Part shown: in pieces, positions 33,922-42,793 of the stretch | How the letters are laid out: each line of letters starts with the position of its first letter | How positions within the stretch are numbered: the first letter of the stretch is position 1 | Assembly (NCBI RefSeq): GCF_002899675.1 | Contig: NZ_PKUU01000012.1 | Location: forward strand, 62,001 to 126,000 | Length of the DNA stretch: 64,000 bases | Reading direction: 5' to 3' | Source of the DNA: Clostridium sp. chh4-2 | Lineage (GTDB): Bacteria > Bacillota > Clostridia > Lachnospirales > Lachnospiraceae | Program-made: the position numbers and the translations under genes | The notes under the pieces: generated by a model | Database searches by the model: none | Seen by the model: only the letters and a program-made list of their open reading frames with translations | What the model was told of the DNA's origin: nothing

Positions 33922-35235
33922 TTATGCCAGCGCTACGAGATAATACAGCAGCGGAACAGCGATGATGTAGATGGCCGGATGCAGTTCTTTCGCCCGTCCG
34001 GCAGCGATCTTTGTCACGACACAGGTAATGATGCCAAGACATAAGCCGGTAGCGATGTTATATGTGTAGGCGGTTCCCATCACAGAGACAAATGCAGGCA
34101 TAGATTCCGTGAAATCGGAGTAATCCAGCTTTTCCATACAGCTGAGCATCCCCAGACCGATGGTGATCAGAGCGGCGGAAGAAACGCTGTTGGGTACCAT
34201 GAGCGCAATCGGCGTAAAAAAGAGGGAAAGACCCAGGCAGATGGCACAGCCCACAGCCGTAAGACCTGTTCTGCCGCCTGCCTCCACGCCTGCTGCGGAC
34301 TGGGCATAGATGGTGACCGTGTTGGTTCCCATAACAGTTCCGATGCAGGTGCCGACAGCGTCAACGATAAAAGGTTTTTTAATTTCCGGGAAATTTCCGT
34401 CTTCATCCAGCAGGTTGGCTTTGGCTCCGATACCAAAGAGGTTGCCTACCGTGGAGAAAAAATCTCCCATGAAAAATGCCAGGATAAATGGAATATAGAC
34501 CAGCTTCAACGCGCCTAAAATATCCAGTTTAAATGCAACCGGAGCCATGGAAGGCGGCAGGCTGACCAGCGTTTCGGGAACCGTAGTAAGGCCCATGGGA
34601 ATTCCAATGACCGTACCGATTATCATGGCCAGCAGCAGCCCTGATTTCATATTCCTGGAGGAAAAGATCAGGATGAGGAGGATAGTCACGGCCGCAAGTA
34701 TGATTTCAGGATTGTTTAATTCTCCCAGCTTCAGAAAGCCGGAACCATTTAATTGGATCAGCTTGATATTGGACATGCCTGTAGCGATGATAAATACGCC
34801 CACGGCAGTGCCCATGGTAATTTTAAGCCCTTTAGGGATTACTTTTACAACCATTTCACGTATATTGCATACACTAATCAGGACAAATACGACGCCGGAA
34901 ATAAAATTCATTCCCAGGGCAACCTGCCATGACGCGATTCCTGCGCCAACGATGGAATAGGCAATCAGCGCATTGCTCCCCATTGCGGTGGCGAGGACAA
35001 ACGGGATGTTGCAGTAGAGCCCGCAGGCCAGGGTAAAGATCATTGCGCTTACGATGGTAACAGTAGCCATGGCTCCCTTATCCATTCCGCAGCTGGCCAT
35101 GATGGAAGGATGGACAGCGATTAAAAACGCCAATGTCATAAAAGAAGTGGCGCCGGCCACCAGTTCAGTCCGTACGGTGGTCTGCCGTTCTGTCAGATGG
35201 AAGAAAGAGTCCATTGTTTCATTTAGTCGTTTCAT
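33922..35235 (-). CDS. NCS2 family nucleobase permease (AzgA type)
   Basis: This 437-residue membrane protein has about 12-14 hydrophobic segments. It opens with FFHLTERQTTVRTELVAGATSFMTLAF, the signature of the AzgA (adenine/guanine/hypoxanthine) branch rather than the uracil-xanthine branch. Functionally typical stretches include GTNTVTIYAQSAAGVEAGGRTGLTA, split here only by hydrophobic residues. It is first in a two-gene minus operon with the amidohydrolase and has a promoter at 35301-35329. The start has AGAAAGGATAAAATT. No purine riboswitch core (CTACC type) is seen in the leader. Confidence 0.9.
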   Translation of the reverse strand: MKRLNETMDSFFHLTERQTTVRTELVAGATSFMTLAFLIAVHPSIMASCGMDKGAMATVTIVSAMIFTLACGLYCNIPFVLATAMGSNALIAYSIVGAGIASWQVALGMNFISGVVFVLISVCNIREMVVKVIPKGLKITMGTAVGVFIIATGMSNIKLIQLNGSGFLKLGELNNPEIILAAVTILLILIFSSRNMKSGLLLAMIIGTVIGIPMGLTTVPETLVSLPPSMAPVAFKLDILGALKLVYIPFILAFFMGDFFSTVGNLFGIGAKANLLDEDGNFPEIKKPFIVDAVGTCIGTVMGTNTVTIYAQSAAGVEAGGRTGLTAVGCAICLGLSLFFTPIALMVPNSVSSAALITIGLGMLSCMEKLDYSDFTESMPAFVSVMGTAYTYNIATGLCLGIITCVVTKIAAGRAKELHPAIYIIAVPLLYYLVALA

Positions 35236-35300
35236 AATTTTATCCTTTCTGATAAATTAATTAGTCAGAAAATTCGCGAAAGTTCTGTTGATTTATATTG

Positions 35301-35329
35301 AGAATAGGACTTTATGCTCGAAATGTCAA
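35301..35329 (-). promoter_or_regulatory. Promoter of the permease-amidohydrolase operon
   Basis: On the minus strand TTGACA (35324-35329) and TATTCT (35301-35306) are 17 bp apart. The leader is about 60 bases. The remaining 35330-35561 holds a perfect inverted repeat (35411-35452) and otherwise only A/T-rich sequence. Confidence 0.7.
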
Positions 35330-35410
35330 TAAAGAAAGCAAAAACAGTATATTTTCTGTACAATATAACAAAAACATGTGTGAATCCATTCATAAAACTG
35401 TGAAATGCGA

Positions 35411-35452
35411 AAAGTCGTAATACCACTTTGAATTAACTGGTAATACGACTTT
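35411..35452. promoter_or_regulatory. Perfect 15-bp inverted repeat between divergent genes
   Basis: AAAGTCGTAATACCA and TGGTAATACGACTTT flank a 12-nt A/T-rich loop. No U-run follows on either strand, so it is unlikely to be a terminator. It sits about 80 bp upstream of the minus-strand promoter and 110 bp upstream of the EamA gene, a place suited to an operator, perhaps for the GntR protein at 36535. Confidence 0.5.
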
Positions 35453-35561
35453 CCAGAACGCATAATAACAGCCGGTGTTTTTTGTCAACTATGAGAATAG
35501 AAACGGCATTTCCCTGCTGATAAAATGGGGTTAATAAATCGGAATCAAAGGGAGATGCAGA

Positions 35562-36452
35562 ATGAATACAGAAAAGAGCAGGGAAAAGGGAATTATTTTT
35601 ACTATGTTGTCAGCCATCATCTTTGGCTTTACGCCCATACTGGCGAGGATCGCATATGACGGAGGAAGCAACGGAATTACCATGACATTTTTCCGGGCCT
35701 TTCTGGCACTACCCGTCCTTTATCTGCTGAATCGGAAAAAGGGTATTTCCCTTCGCCTGTCCAAAAGGCAGCTGTACGACGTTGCTGTGACCGGCACACT
35801 GGGCACCGGTCTTACCACAGTCTTTCTTTATATGTCTTACAATTATATCAGCGTGGGGCTGTCCACCACCCTGCACTTTATCTATCCTCTTGTGGTCACC
35901 CTGTGCTGCCGCCTCCTGTTTAAGGAACGGATGGGAAAATTAAAATGGTTTGCACTGTTTTTGGGCGCTGCGGGCATCCTGTTTCTTTTAGAACCGGGGA
36001 GCGGCATCAGCGTGGCGGGGATTGCTCTCAGCCTCTTGTCAGGCATCTGCTATTCTTTTTATATTCTTTATTTAAGCAGGTCGGAGCTGAAGGATATCCC
36101 ATATTTTAAGCTGTCCTTTTATCTTTGCATCATGATGGCGGCCACATCTATGGTGTTTGGGACTGCGCTGGGGCAGCTGACCGCCGATATGACGCCGGGA
36201 GCATGGCTGTGCAGTTTCCTTGTCTCCATGTTCACCTCTGTTCTGGCTCTTTCCCTGTTTCAGATGGGGGTGAAGCTGTCCGGTCCTTCCAGCGCTGCGA
36301 TGCTTTCCACGCTGGAGCCGATCACAGGCGTCATTCTCGGGATTCTTGTGCTGAAGGAAGGATGTTCTTTCTTTAAAATTGCAGGTGGAATCTGTGTCGT
36401 TGGAAGTGTCCTCCTGGTGGCAAAAGAGGGGGAAAAAGAAAAGGAGATTTAA
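35562..36452 (+). CDS. EamA/DMT family transporter
   Basis: This 296-residue membrane protein has ten predicted helices arranged as two EamA repeats (about 10-140 and 150-290). It shows the usual repeat ends such as YPLVVTLCCRLLFKERM and STLEPITGVILGILVLKE. Members export or import small metabolites, often amino acids or nucleoside-like compounds; specificity is not readable. AAAGGGAGATGCAG precedes the ATG. The GntR gene begins 82 bases after its stop. Confidence 0.9.
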   Translation: MNTEKSREKGIIFTMLSAIIFGFTPILARIAYDGGSNGITMTFFRAFLALPVLYLLNRKKGISLRLSKRQLYDVAVTGTLGTGLTTVFLYMSYNYISVGLSTTLHFIYPLVVTLCCRLLFKERMGKLKWFALFLGAAGILFLLEPGSGISVAGIALSLLSGICYSFYILYLSRSELKDIPYFKLSFYLCIMMAATSMVFGTALGQLTADMTPGAWLCSFLVSMFTSVLALSLFQMGVKLSGPSSAAMLSTLEPITGVILGILVLKEGCSFFKIAGGICVVGSVLLVAKEGEKEKEI

Positions 36453-36534
36453 CTCAAAGGGTTTTTATTTTTCTCCGTTTGTGCTAAAATGTGGACTAAC
36501 AGAACACATGACAGGTCATAGCGGAGGAAACAAA

Positions 36535-37299
36535 TTGGGGCAGGAAAGCAGTCTGAAGCGGCAGGTAAAAAAACAGCTGTTGGAATATATGCAGTCTATG
36601 GATTTTAGGAAGGGCAACCGTCTCCCGTCGGAAGAAAAACTGAGCATCATGCTGGGGGTGAGCCGGGTGACATTGAGATCGGTCCTGAAGGAGCTTGAGA
36701 TGGAGGGAAGGGTATTTTCCCGGCATGGCAGCGGAACATACGTAAATCCCATGGCCCAGAAGGTAGTTTTTAATCTGGCTGTACCGGAGCTGTATGAGAA
36801 TATTATCCGAAAAGGCGGGGCAGAGCCGGATATCCGGCTGGAAGGGATATTTATAGAGAAAGCCGGGGAGGAAGCCGTTTCGTCACTGAACGCTGTGCCA
36901 GGCGAAGAAGTGGTTGTTGTGAAAAAGACATTTTTTGCGGGCAATGCCTTTGCTCTGTACTGCATCGATTATTTTCTGAGGGAACAGCTGTCCAGGGAGC
37001 AGATTCAGAGTTTTTCTAAAACGGAGTTTTCCTCCTTTGACTATCTCTTCCAATATAAGGGCAGAAAGGCAGTATGGGATACGCTCCGGATTCAGACCGT
37101 GACAAACTCCCAGTTTCCGGAGATTAACGGGCCGGCCGGACTTAGCGGAGAGGAATGCCGCTCCTTTCTTTTGTTAAAAGGGATTAATTATGATAAGACG
37201 GATACGCCGTTTATATATTCGCATACTTATGTTGACACAGAGGTGATTGAGTATAACATGATACGCAGGAAAGATTATAGATATGAACCGTTTTATTGA
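36535..37299 (+). CDS. GntR family transcriptional regulator (HutC-like), TTG start
   Basis: This 254-residue regulator has an N-terminal GntR winged helix (SLKRQVKKQLLEYM ... LPSEEKLSIMLGVSRVTLRSV ... GRVFSRHGSGTYV) and a UTRA-like ligand domain (about 90-250). I chose TTG at 36535 because GGAGGAAA ends five bases before it. An ATG at 36508 has no ribosome site, and the longer frame back to 36379 lies inside the EamA gene. It probably controls the upstream EamA gene, the Gx transporter gene or the divergent purine operon; the inverted repeat at 35411 is a candidate target. Confidence 0.85.
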   Translation: MGQESSLKRQVKKQLLEYMQSMDFRKGNRLPSEEKLSIMLGVSRVTLRSVLKELEMEGRVFSRHGSGTYVNPMAQKVVFNLAVPELYENIIRKGGAEPDIRLEGIFIEKAGEEAVSSLNAVPGEEVVVVKKTFFAGNAFALYCIDYFLREQLSREQIQSFSKTEFSSFDYLFQYKGRKAVWDTLRIQTVTNSQFPEINGPAGLSGEECRSFLLLKGINYDKTDTPFIYSHTYVDTEVIEYNMIRRKDYRYEPFY

Positions 37300-37391
37300 A
37301 TGATTTAGACGGCAGACATGCCCCGGGAGAATTAGGAGCATCCTTTTTGCTGTTTATTCTCTCTGCGGGAAAATAGGATGGAGGACATAAT

Positions 37392-37907
37392 GTGAATTCA
37401 AGAAATAGAGCGGTTATGGTATCCCGGTATGGGATGCTGATTGCATTGGCCATGGTTCTCAGCTACGTGGAAGCCTTGATACCGGTTCCGTTTCCCGTAC
37501 CCGGCATGAAGCTGGGACTGGCTAACTTAGTTACGATAGTGGGCTTATACACGGTCAGCGTTCCGGGAACCGCAGCAGTTGCGCTTCTGAGGATTGTCTT
37601 AGTAGGCTTTACCTTTGGCAATATGTCCAGCATGCTGTACGGACTGGCCGGGGGAAGCGTGAGTTTAATCCTTATGGTGATTTTAAAAAAGACGGGATGG
37701 TTCAGCCAGACCGGAGTCAGCGTTGTTGGCGGGATCGGCCATAACATCGGCCAGCTGTGTATTGCGGTATGGGTGACAAAGCAGCCAGGAGTCCTGGTAT
37801 ATCTTCCGGCTCTTTTGTTTGCAGGCACTGCGGCAGGCGGGGTAATTGGCATTGTAGGCGGTCTTGTCGCCGGAAGAGTCCGTTCAATCACAAAATATTA
37901 TAAATAA
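37392..37907 (+). CDS. Gx transporter family protein (heptaprenyl diphosphate synthase component I-like)
   Basis: This 171-residue membrane protein has about five helices and the signature LIPVPFPVPGMKLGLANLVTI, typical of the ECF-S-like family annotated as Gx transporter or HepS component I. By analogy it may be a substrate-capture membrane component for a small molecule; its function is unproven. It uses a GTG start at 37392 preceded by GGATGGAGGACATAAT. In related bacteria it is often next to a NusG-II gene and isoprenoid or flavin-transfer genes; here that partner is at 26952-27299. Confidence 0.85.
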   Translation: MNSRNRAVMVSRYGMLIALAMVLSYVEALIPVPFPVPGMKLGLANLVTIVGLYTVSVPGTAAVALLRIVLVGFTFGNMSSMLYGLAGGSVSLILMVILKKTGWFSQTGVSVVGGIGHNIGQLCIAVWVTKQPGVLVYLPALLFAGTAAGGVIGIVGGLVAGRVRSITKYYK

Positions 37908-37923
37908 TGTGTTGGATATTATA

Positions 37924-37952
37924 TTGTTTTTACAGAGATACATGGCTATAAT
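37924..37952 (+). promoter_or_regulatory. Promoter of galT
   Basis: TTGTTT (37924-37929) and TATAAT (37947-37952) have 17-bp spacing. The leader of about 190 nt is longer than needed and includes GCGCC-TTAT-GGCGC (38119-38132) directly upstream of the ribosome site, which could affect translation. No known riboswitch was recognised in it. Confidence 0.65.
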
Positions 37953-38146
37953 AATTGATAGCATATTCGTAACGGTTCCGTGCATTTGCAATTTGCAGTT
38001 ATGAATATCCGCTGTCTTTTTGGCCGTTGAGAAAACGGATGTAAAAGATTTATGCTTTCACACTTTTAATTTCAGGCCAATAAAGGCAGGGCAACAGGAA
38101 AATTGAGAAAATGAAATGAGCGCCTTATGGCGCGAGGAGGAGCCAT

Positions 38147-39649
38147 ATGGTAGATCAGGCAATAAAGGAATTAGTACAGTACGGTTTGGATAAGGGACTG
38201 CTTTTGGCAGAGGATGAGATCTATGCCAGAAATCAGATCTTAGACGTGCTTAACATGGATGAGTACGAGGATATGGAGATTACCGGATCAAGAAGTTTGG
38301 AAGAAATCCTGATGGAATTACTTGATTATGCCTGTGAACAGGGATTGATTGAAGACAGCATTGTTTACAGGGATTTATTTGATACAAGGCTTATGAACTG
38401 TTTGATGCCCCGTCCAAGTGAGGTGACGGCAAAGTTCTGGGATGCATATAAGACTTCGCCGGAAACTGCCACCGATTATTTCTATCAATTGAGCCAGGAT
38501 TCCGATTATATCAGAAGATACCGGGTATGCAAGGATATGAAATGGGTTACTTCTACTGAATACGGAGATTTGGATATTACCATCAATTTATCCAAACCGG
38601 AGAAAGATCCCAAGGCCATAGCCGCGGCCAAACTGGCCAAACAGAGCGGATATCCCAAGTGCCTGCTCTGCATGGATAACGTGGGCTACGCAGGACGGAC
38701 CAACCACCCGGCCCGCAATAACCACAGAATCATACCGATTACGGTCAATGACAGCCAGTGGGGCTTCCAGTATTCCCCTTATGTGTATTATAATGAGCAC
38801 TGTATTGTGTTTAACGGACAGCACGTACCCATGAAGATTGAGAAACAGACATTTATCAAATTGTTTGATTTCGTAAAACTGTTCCCACATTATTTCCTGG
38901 GTTCCAATGCGGATCTGCCTATCGTGGGCGGCTCCATTTTAACCCATGACCATTTCCAGGGCGGCCATTATACGTTCGCCATGGCGAAAGCGCCTATGGA
39001 AGCCGACTTTAAGATTCAGGGCTTTGAAGACGTGGAGGCGGGAATTGTAAAGTGGCCGATGTCCGTGTTAAGACTTCGCGCCAAGGATTCCGACCGGCTG
39101 ATTGAACTGGGAGCCAAGGTTTTGGATGCGTGGAGAGGTTATACGGATGAGGACGCATTTATCTTTGCGGAAACGGACGGAGAGCCCCATAACACCATAA
39201 CCCCGATCGCCAGAAAAAATGGGGATATGTTTGAACTGGATCTGGTGCTCCGCAACAATATAACGACAGAGGAATTCCCGCTGGGCGTTTACCATCCCCA
39301 TCAGGAGCTCCATCACATCAAAAAAGAAAACATCGGTTTGATCGAAGTGATGGGCCTAGCCGTTCTGCCGTCCAGACTGAAAAATGAGCTGGCAGTTTTG
39401 GGAGAGTACATAGTGGAGAAAAAAGAGATCCGCTCCGATGAGATGCTGGAAAAACATGCGGACTGGGTTGAGGAATTTCTTCCTAAATATGATTTAATTA
39501 CCAGGGACAATATCCAGCAGATTCTAAAGGAAGAAGTGGGTCTGGTATTTGAAAAAGTGCTGGAGGATGCCGGAGTTTATAAATGTACGCCGGAAGGAAG
39601 GGCGGCATTTACAAGGTTTTTGGAGAAGGTTGGATTTGAGAAAGTCTGA
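38147..39649 (+). CDS. galT: UDP-glucose-hexose-1-phosphate uridylyltransferase, class II
   Basis: This 500-residue cytoplasmic Leloir-pathway enzyme exchanges UMP between UDP-glucose and galactose-1-phosphate. Length and lack of the class I zinc/HPHPQ layout put it in the Firmicutes class II group. Visible signatures are KCLLCMDNVGYAGRTNHPAR, WGFQYSPYVYYNEHCIV and the active-site-like LTHDHFQGGHYTFAMAKA. GAGGAGGAGCCAT precedes the ATG, and a hairpin (38119-38132) overlaps the approach to it. No galK or galE lies nearby, so the pathway is dispersed. A strong hairpin follows the stop codon. Confidence 0.93.
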   Translation: MVDQAIKELVQYGLDKGLLLAEDEIYARNQILDVLNMDEYEDMEITGSRSLEEILMELLDYACEQGLIEDSIVYRDLFDTRLMNCLMPRPSEVTAKFWDAYKTSPETATDYFYQLSQDSDYIRRYRVCKDMKWVTSTEYGDLDITINLSKPEKDPKAIAAAKLAKQSGYPKCLLCMDNVGYAGRTNHPARNNHRIIPITVNDSQWGFQYSPYVYYNEHCIVFNGQHVPMKIEKQTFIKLFDFVKLFPHYFLGSNADLPIVGGSILTHDHFQGGHYTFAMAKAPMEADFKIQGFEDVEAGIVKWPMSVLRLRAKDSDRLIELGAKVLDAWRGYTDEDAFIFAETDGEPHNTITPIARKNGDMFELDLVLRNNITTEEFPLGVYHPHQELHHIKKENIGLIEVMGLAVLPSRLKNELAVLGEYIVEKKEIRSDEMLEKHADWVEEFLPKYDLITRDNIQQILKEEVGLVFEKVLEDAGVYKCTPEGRAAFTRFLEKVGFEKV

Positions 39650-39674
39650 AAAAACGGATAAAAAGAGATGATAA

Positions 39675-39717
39675 GAAAAGCCATGACTATTTCACAATGA
39701 AATAGTTGTGGCTTTTC
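39675..39717 (+). terminator. Terminator hairpin after galT
   Basis: GAAAAGCCATGACTATTTCA and TGAAATAGTTGTGGCTTTTC pair over 20 bp (two G-U or mismatch positions) with a CAA loop, 26 bases after the stop. The tail is A/T-rich rather than a pure U-run. Confidence 0.7.
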
Positions 39718-39789
39718 CAATTATATTGGTGTTTGTAATTGTTATATGAAGGAGGTATATTCTATAGGAAAATAAAGAAAGCCAACAGA

Positions 39790-39843
39790 TTTTTACATAA
39801 AGGGTGAAGGCATTTTTGAAAATGCCTTCACGGCTGAAGTAAA
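39790..39843 (+). repeat. Solo mini-hairpin unit
   Basis: A single copy of the composite linker unit: TTTTACATAAAGGGTGAAGG..., with hairpin GTGAAGGCATTT/AAATGCCTTCAC (39804-39831) and a degenerate 3' end (GAAGTAAA). It lies alone in the 337-bp gap before the YitT gene. The rest of the gap holds an AAGGAGG with no start codon (39750-39758) and nothing else recognisable. Confidence 0.65.
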
Positions 39844-39986
39844 TTGAGGTAAAAGATTAAAACGAGAATAAAATAAGAATAAGGGAGTAACGAAGGGGTT
39901 ACACGGAATCAAATAAGAGAAATGGATTGACTGCCTTTTATTTGAGCTCTTGTTATGCCCATTCGTAGGGGAAAAGGACTCATATT

Positions 39987-40850
39987 ATGAAAGAAATCAA
40001 AAATCCGACCGCAAGAGTGGCGGCGGAGTACGGCGTAATTACGATCAGCATCTGGATTATGGTGGTGGGAATCTATTTCTTTAAGTTCCCCAATAATTTT
40101 GCATTCGGCGGCGTTACCGGTTTTTCAACAGTTATCAGTAAAATGACTCACTGGTCGGCCAGTGATTTCACCTTTATTGTCAACACATCCCTCCTTGTAG
40201 GCGGTTTTGTCTTCCTGGGCAAAAGCGTGGGAATCAAGACGGTATATGCAAGTATGCTGATGTCATTCAGCCTTTCCGCTCTGGAGCGGATTTATCCGAT
40301 GAACGCCCCGCTTACGCCGGAGCCTCTTTTAGAGCTGATGTTTGCAATCTTTTTGCCGGCAGTGGGTTCTGCCGTGTTATTTAACATCGGAGCATCCAGT
40401 GGCGGTACGGACATTATCGCGATGATTCTGAAAAAATATACCAGCATGAATATCGGTACGGCGTTGCTGGTGGTGGATATCACTTCCGTGATTATGTCTT
40501 TCTTCGTTTTCGGCCCGACGACCGGTTTGTTCTCAAGTCTCGGTCTTATGGCAAAATCGTTGGTGATCGACGGAGTCATCGAGAATATCAATCTTTGCAA
40601 ATGCTTTAACATTGTCTGCGACGATCCGGAGCCGATCTGTGAATACATCATTCACAAATTAAACAGAAGCGCCACAGTATACGAAGCGCAGGGCGCATTT
40701 ACCCATCATAAGAAGACGGTGATCATGACCACCATGAAACGCAGCCAGGCGGTAAAACTCCGTAATTACATCCGCCGGATTGAGCCGACCGCATTTATAC
40801 TGATCTCAAATTCCAGTGAAATTATCGGAAAGGGATTCCTTACAAACTAG
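39987..40850 (+). CDS. YitT family membrane protein (DUF2179)
   Basis: This 287-residue protein has about five N-terminal membrane helices (residues 15-190, with FKFPNNFAFGGVTGFSTV and GASSGGTDIIAMILKKY as family marks). A cytoplasmic DUF2179 domain follows (about 200-285; IVCDDPEPICEYIIHKLNRSATVYEAQGAFT, in two short conserved blocks). The C-terminal domain resembles small ligand-binding PII-like folds. Substrate or role is not established for the family. AAAGGACTCATATT precedes the ATG. Confidence 0.9.
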   Translation: MKEIKNPTARVAAEYGVITISIWIMVVGIYFFKFPNNFAFGGVTGFSTVISKMTHWSASDFTFIVNTSLLVGGFVFLGKSVGIKTVYASMLMSFSLSALERIYPMNAPLTPEPLLELMFAIFLPAVGSAVLFNIGASSGGTDIIAMILKKYTSMNIGTALLVVDITSVIMSFFVFGPTTGLFSSLGLMAKSLVIDGVIENINLCKCFNIVCDDPEPICEYIIHKLNRSATVYEAQGAFTHHKKTVIMTTMKRSQAVKLRNYIRRIEPTAFILISNSSEIIGKGFLTN

Positions 40851-40861
40851 ATTCGCTATTA

Positions 40862-40890
40862 TTGCAAATCTCCTATAACTGTGATAGAAT
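40862..40890 (+). promoter_or_regulatory. Promoter of the second EamA gene
   Basis: TTGCAA (40862-40867), 17-bp spacer, TAGAAT (40885-40890). Transcription would begin near 40897, about 40 bases before the start codon. Confidence 0.7.
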
Positions 40891-40937
40891 GAGCGTTGAT
40901 TTGCTCAAAGGATTACAGGAATAGGAGATTTTTACAT

Positions 40938-41861
40938 ATGAAAACGAAAAGGATTAGGAGCAGTCTGATGCTGGCTCTGACCTCGCTGATCTGGGGCGCG
41001 GCATTTGTGGCTCAAAGCGTGGGAATGGAATATGTAGGGCCGTTTACATTTAATGCGGCCAGATTTATTATAGGCGGAATCGTTCTGGTTCCATGTATAT
41101 TTTTTCTCGGCAGGTCAAATGAAGGCGTGGAATCTGACCAGGATGAAGACGAGAAGAGGGCGCGATTCAAAACAGGAGTGATCGGCGGATTCTGCTGCGG
41201 AATCTTTTTATGCTTTGCGGCAATGCTTCAGCAGATCGGCGTTTCCTATACGTCGGTTGGAAAGGCCGGTTTTATCACCTCTTTATATATTATTATCGTA
41301 CCGATTCTGGGGCTTTTTATTAAGAAGAAGGTTCCGTTTAATGTGTGGATCAGCGTGGCGATTGCAGTGGTTGGAATGTATCTGTTGTGCATGACGGAAG
41401 GGCTTTCCATCAGCAAAGGGGATTTTTTCGTATTTTTGTGCGCCATTGGCTTTTCCTTTCATATCTTAGTCATTGATTATTTTTCCCCAAAGGCGGATGG
41501 GGTGCTGATATCCTGTGTACAGTTTTTTACGGCAGGGATTATCTCAGGAATTTTTATGTTTTTGTTTGAAAAACCGGAATGGTCTGCGGTCTGTCAGGCT
41601 TGGGCGCCGATTCTCTATGCCGGCGCCATGTCGTGCGGCGTGGGGTATACCCTGCAGGTTGTGGCTCAGAAGAATATTGAACCGGCTATCGCTTCTTTGA
41701 TTATGAGTTTGGAATCGGTGTTTTCGCTGTTGGCGGGCTGGGTGATTTTGGGAGAGGTGTTAAAGCCGAAAGAGCAGTTCGGATGTGTGTTGGTTTTTGC
41801 AGCGATTATATTGGCGCAGATTCCAATGCCAAGGTGGATGGCTCAAGATAAAAAGGCATAA
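40938..41861 (+). CDS. EamA/DMT family transporter
   Basis: This 307-residue ten-helix membrane transporter has two EamA repeats; the signature SLIWGAAFVAQSVGMEYVGP opens the first and SLIMSLESVFSLLAGWVILGE ends the second. It carries a charged insertion (GVESDQDEDEKRARFK) after the second helix. I chose the ATG at 40938 because AGGAGATTTTTACAT precedes it and the predicted transcript starts after the earlier in-frame ATG at 40896. The substrate is unknown. Composite element copy 4 starts ten bases after the stop codon. Confidence 0.9.
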   Translation: MKTKRIRSSLMLALTSLIWGAAFVAQSVGMEYVGPFTFNAARFIIGGIVLVPCIFFLGRSNEGVESDQDEDEKRARFKTGVIGGFCCGIFLCFAAMLQQIGVSYTSVGKAGFITSLYIIIVPILGLFIKKKVPFNVWISVAIAVVGMYLLCMTEGLSISKGDFFVFLCAIGFSFHILVIDYFSPKADGVLISCVQFFTAGIISGIFMFLFEKPEWSAVCQAWAPILYAGAMSCGVGYTLQVVAQKNIEPAIASLIMSLESVFSLLAGWVILGEVLKPKEQFGCVLVFAAIILAQIPMPRWMAQDKKA

Positions 41862-41893
41862 AATTGTTATTTAACGTAGTTGGCGAAAGGGAC

Positions 41894-42244
41894 GCATGGA
41901 ATCAGGAGGCGGAGCCGGAAGGAACTGGTCTGAGAAGGCATCCGGGCCGCCGAAGGAAGATACAGCCGATTGGGATTCGGGATTCGCCCCTAAGAACTAC
42001 TAAGGCCCGTAAGGACAGAACGAGGCAGGCCAGCGCCATTCGCAGTGAACTCTTGATGACTTCGCTGCTCAGCGGCGCTTTAGAACCTGACACCGAAATC
42101 AGGTTCTACCTGCCTCGTTCTGTCCTTCCGGGTCTAAGTAGTTCTAAAGGGGTTCCATACGATCCCAATCGGCTGTATCTTCCTTCGGCGGCCCGGATGC
42201 CTTCTCAGACCAGTTCCTTCCGGCTCCGCCTCCTGATTCCATGC
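41894..42244 (-). repeat. Long palindrome PalC, copy 3
   Basis: This 351-bp palindrome has ends GCATGGAATCAGG/CCTGATTCCATGC, where copies 1 and 2 have GCACGG/CCGTGC. The arm GGAACTGGTCTGAGAAGGCA has an exact complement near 42195-42214 and no resemblance to the same part of copies 1 or 2. Core: large hairpin with loop GAACTCTTGATGACTTC, then small hairpin GAACCTGA/TCAGGTTC (copy 2 has GAAACTGA/TCAGTTTC). Confidence 0.85.
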
Positions 42245-42489
42245 TGGTTTTGGCTGGCCTAGTTAAAAACAATATTGGTGTATAGGTATTTATATAGCAC
42301 TACATTTACGTAGATCGTGAAGGGATTTTCTGAAATGCTTTCATGTTTTACTTTAAACGTCAAGGCATTTAGCGTAAAGACCTCACCCTTTACATTAAAT
42401 CCTCAAGGCATTTCTGAAAATTCCTTCGCGGTTGATGTAAAAAACTACTCTATCCCCCAAATCTTTTTTCCTTAGCTAGCCAAGCAACA

Positions 42490-42784
42490 GCCGGAAAGAA
42501 GGGGAAGCCTGGGCGGGCGGCGGAAATAATAAGGAATAGGGGATCGTTTGCAGACCCTTAGAGGTACTTGGCCGGCAGAAACGGAAAAAGGCAGACAAAT
42601 ACTGAATACCGAATCAGTATTTGAGGTGCCCCTTGAACGATGAAGTCATCAGGAGTTCATCGTGAATGGGCACCGCGCTGCCTTTTTGCGTTTCTGGCGG
42701 CCTTAGTACCTCTTAGGGTCGAAACTCGAATCCCCTATTCCTTATTATTTCCGCCGCCCGCCCAGGCTTCCCCTTCTTTCCGGC
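42490..42784 (-). repeat. Long palindrome PalB, copy 4
   Basis: This 295-bp palindrome has ends GCCGGAAAGAAGGGGAAGCC and complement; copy 1 has AAACC/GGTTT and copies 2 and 3 GAACC/GGTTC at the position where this copy has AAGCC/GGCTT. The variable arm AAATAATAAGGAATAGGGGA pairs with about 42732-42752. The core orientation equals copy 2, with GGTGCCC/GGGCACC. Confidence 0.85.
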
Positions 42785-42793
42785 GTACCTTAG

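Noticed and set aside
35236..35410. Purine riboswitch in front of the AzgA-type permease
   Set aside because: The minus-strand leader lacks the CTACC junction and the paired P2/P3 loops that are clear at 57870-57930.
36379..36534. Longer N-terminus for the GntR regulator
   Set aside because: The frame is open but overlaps the EamA gene and shows no ribosome site; the TTG at 36535 has an excellent one and matches the usual start of the domain.
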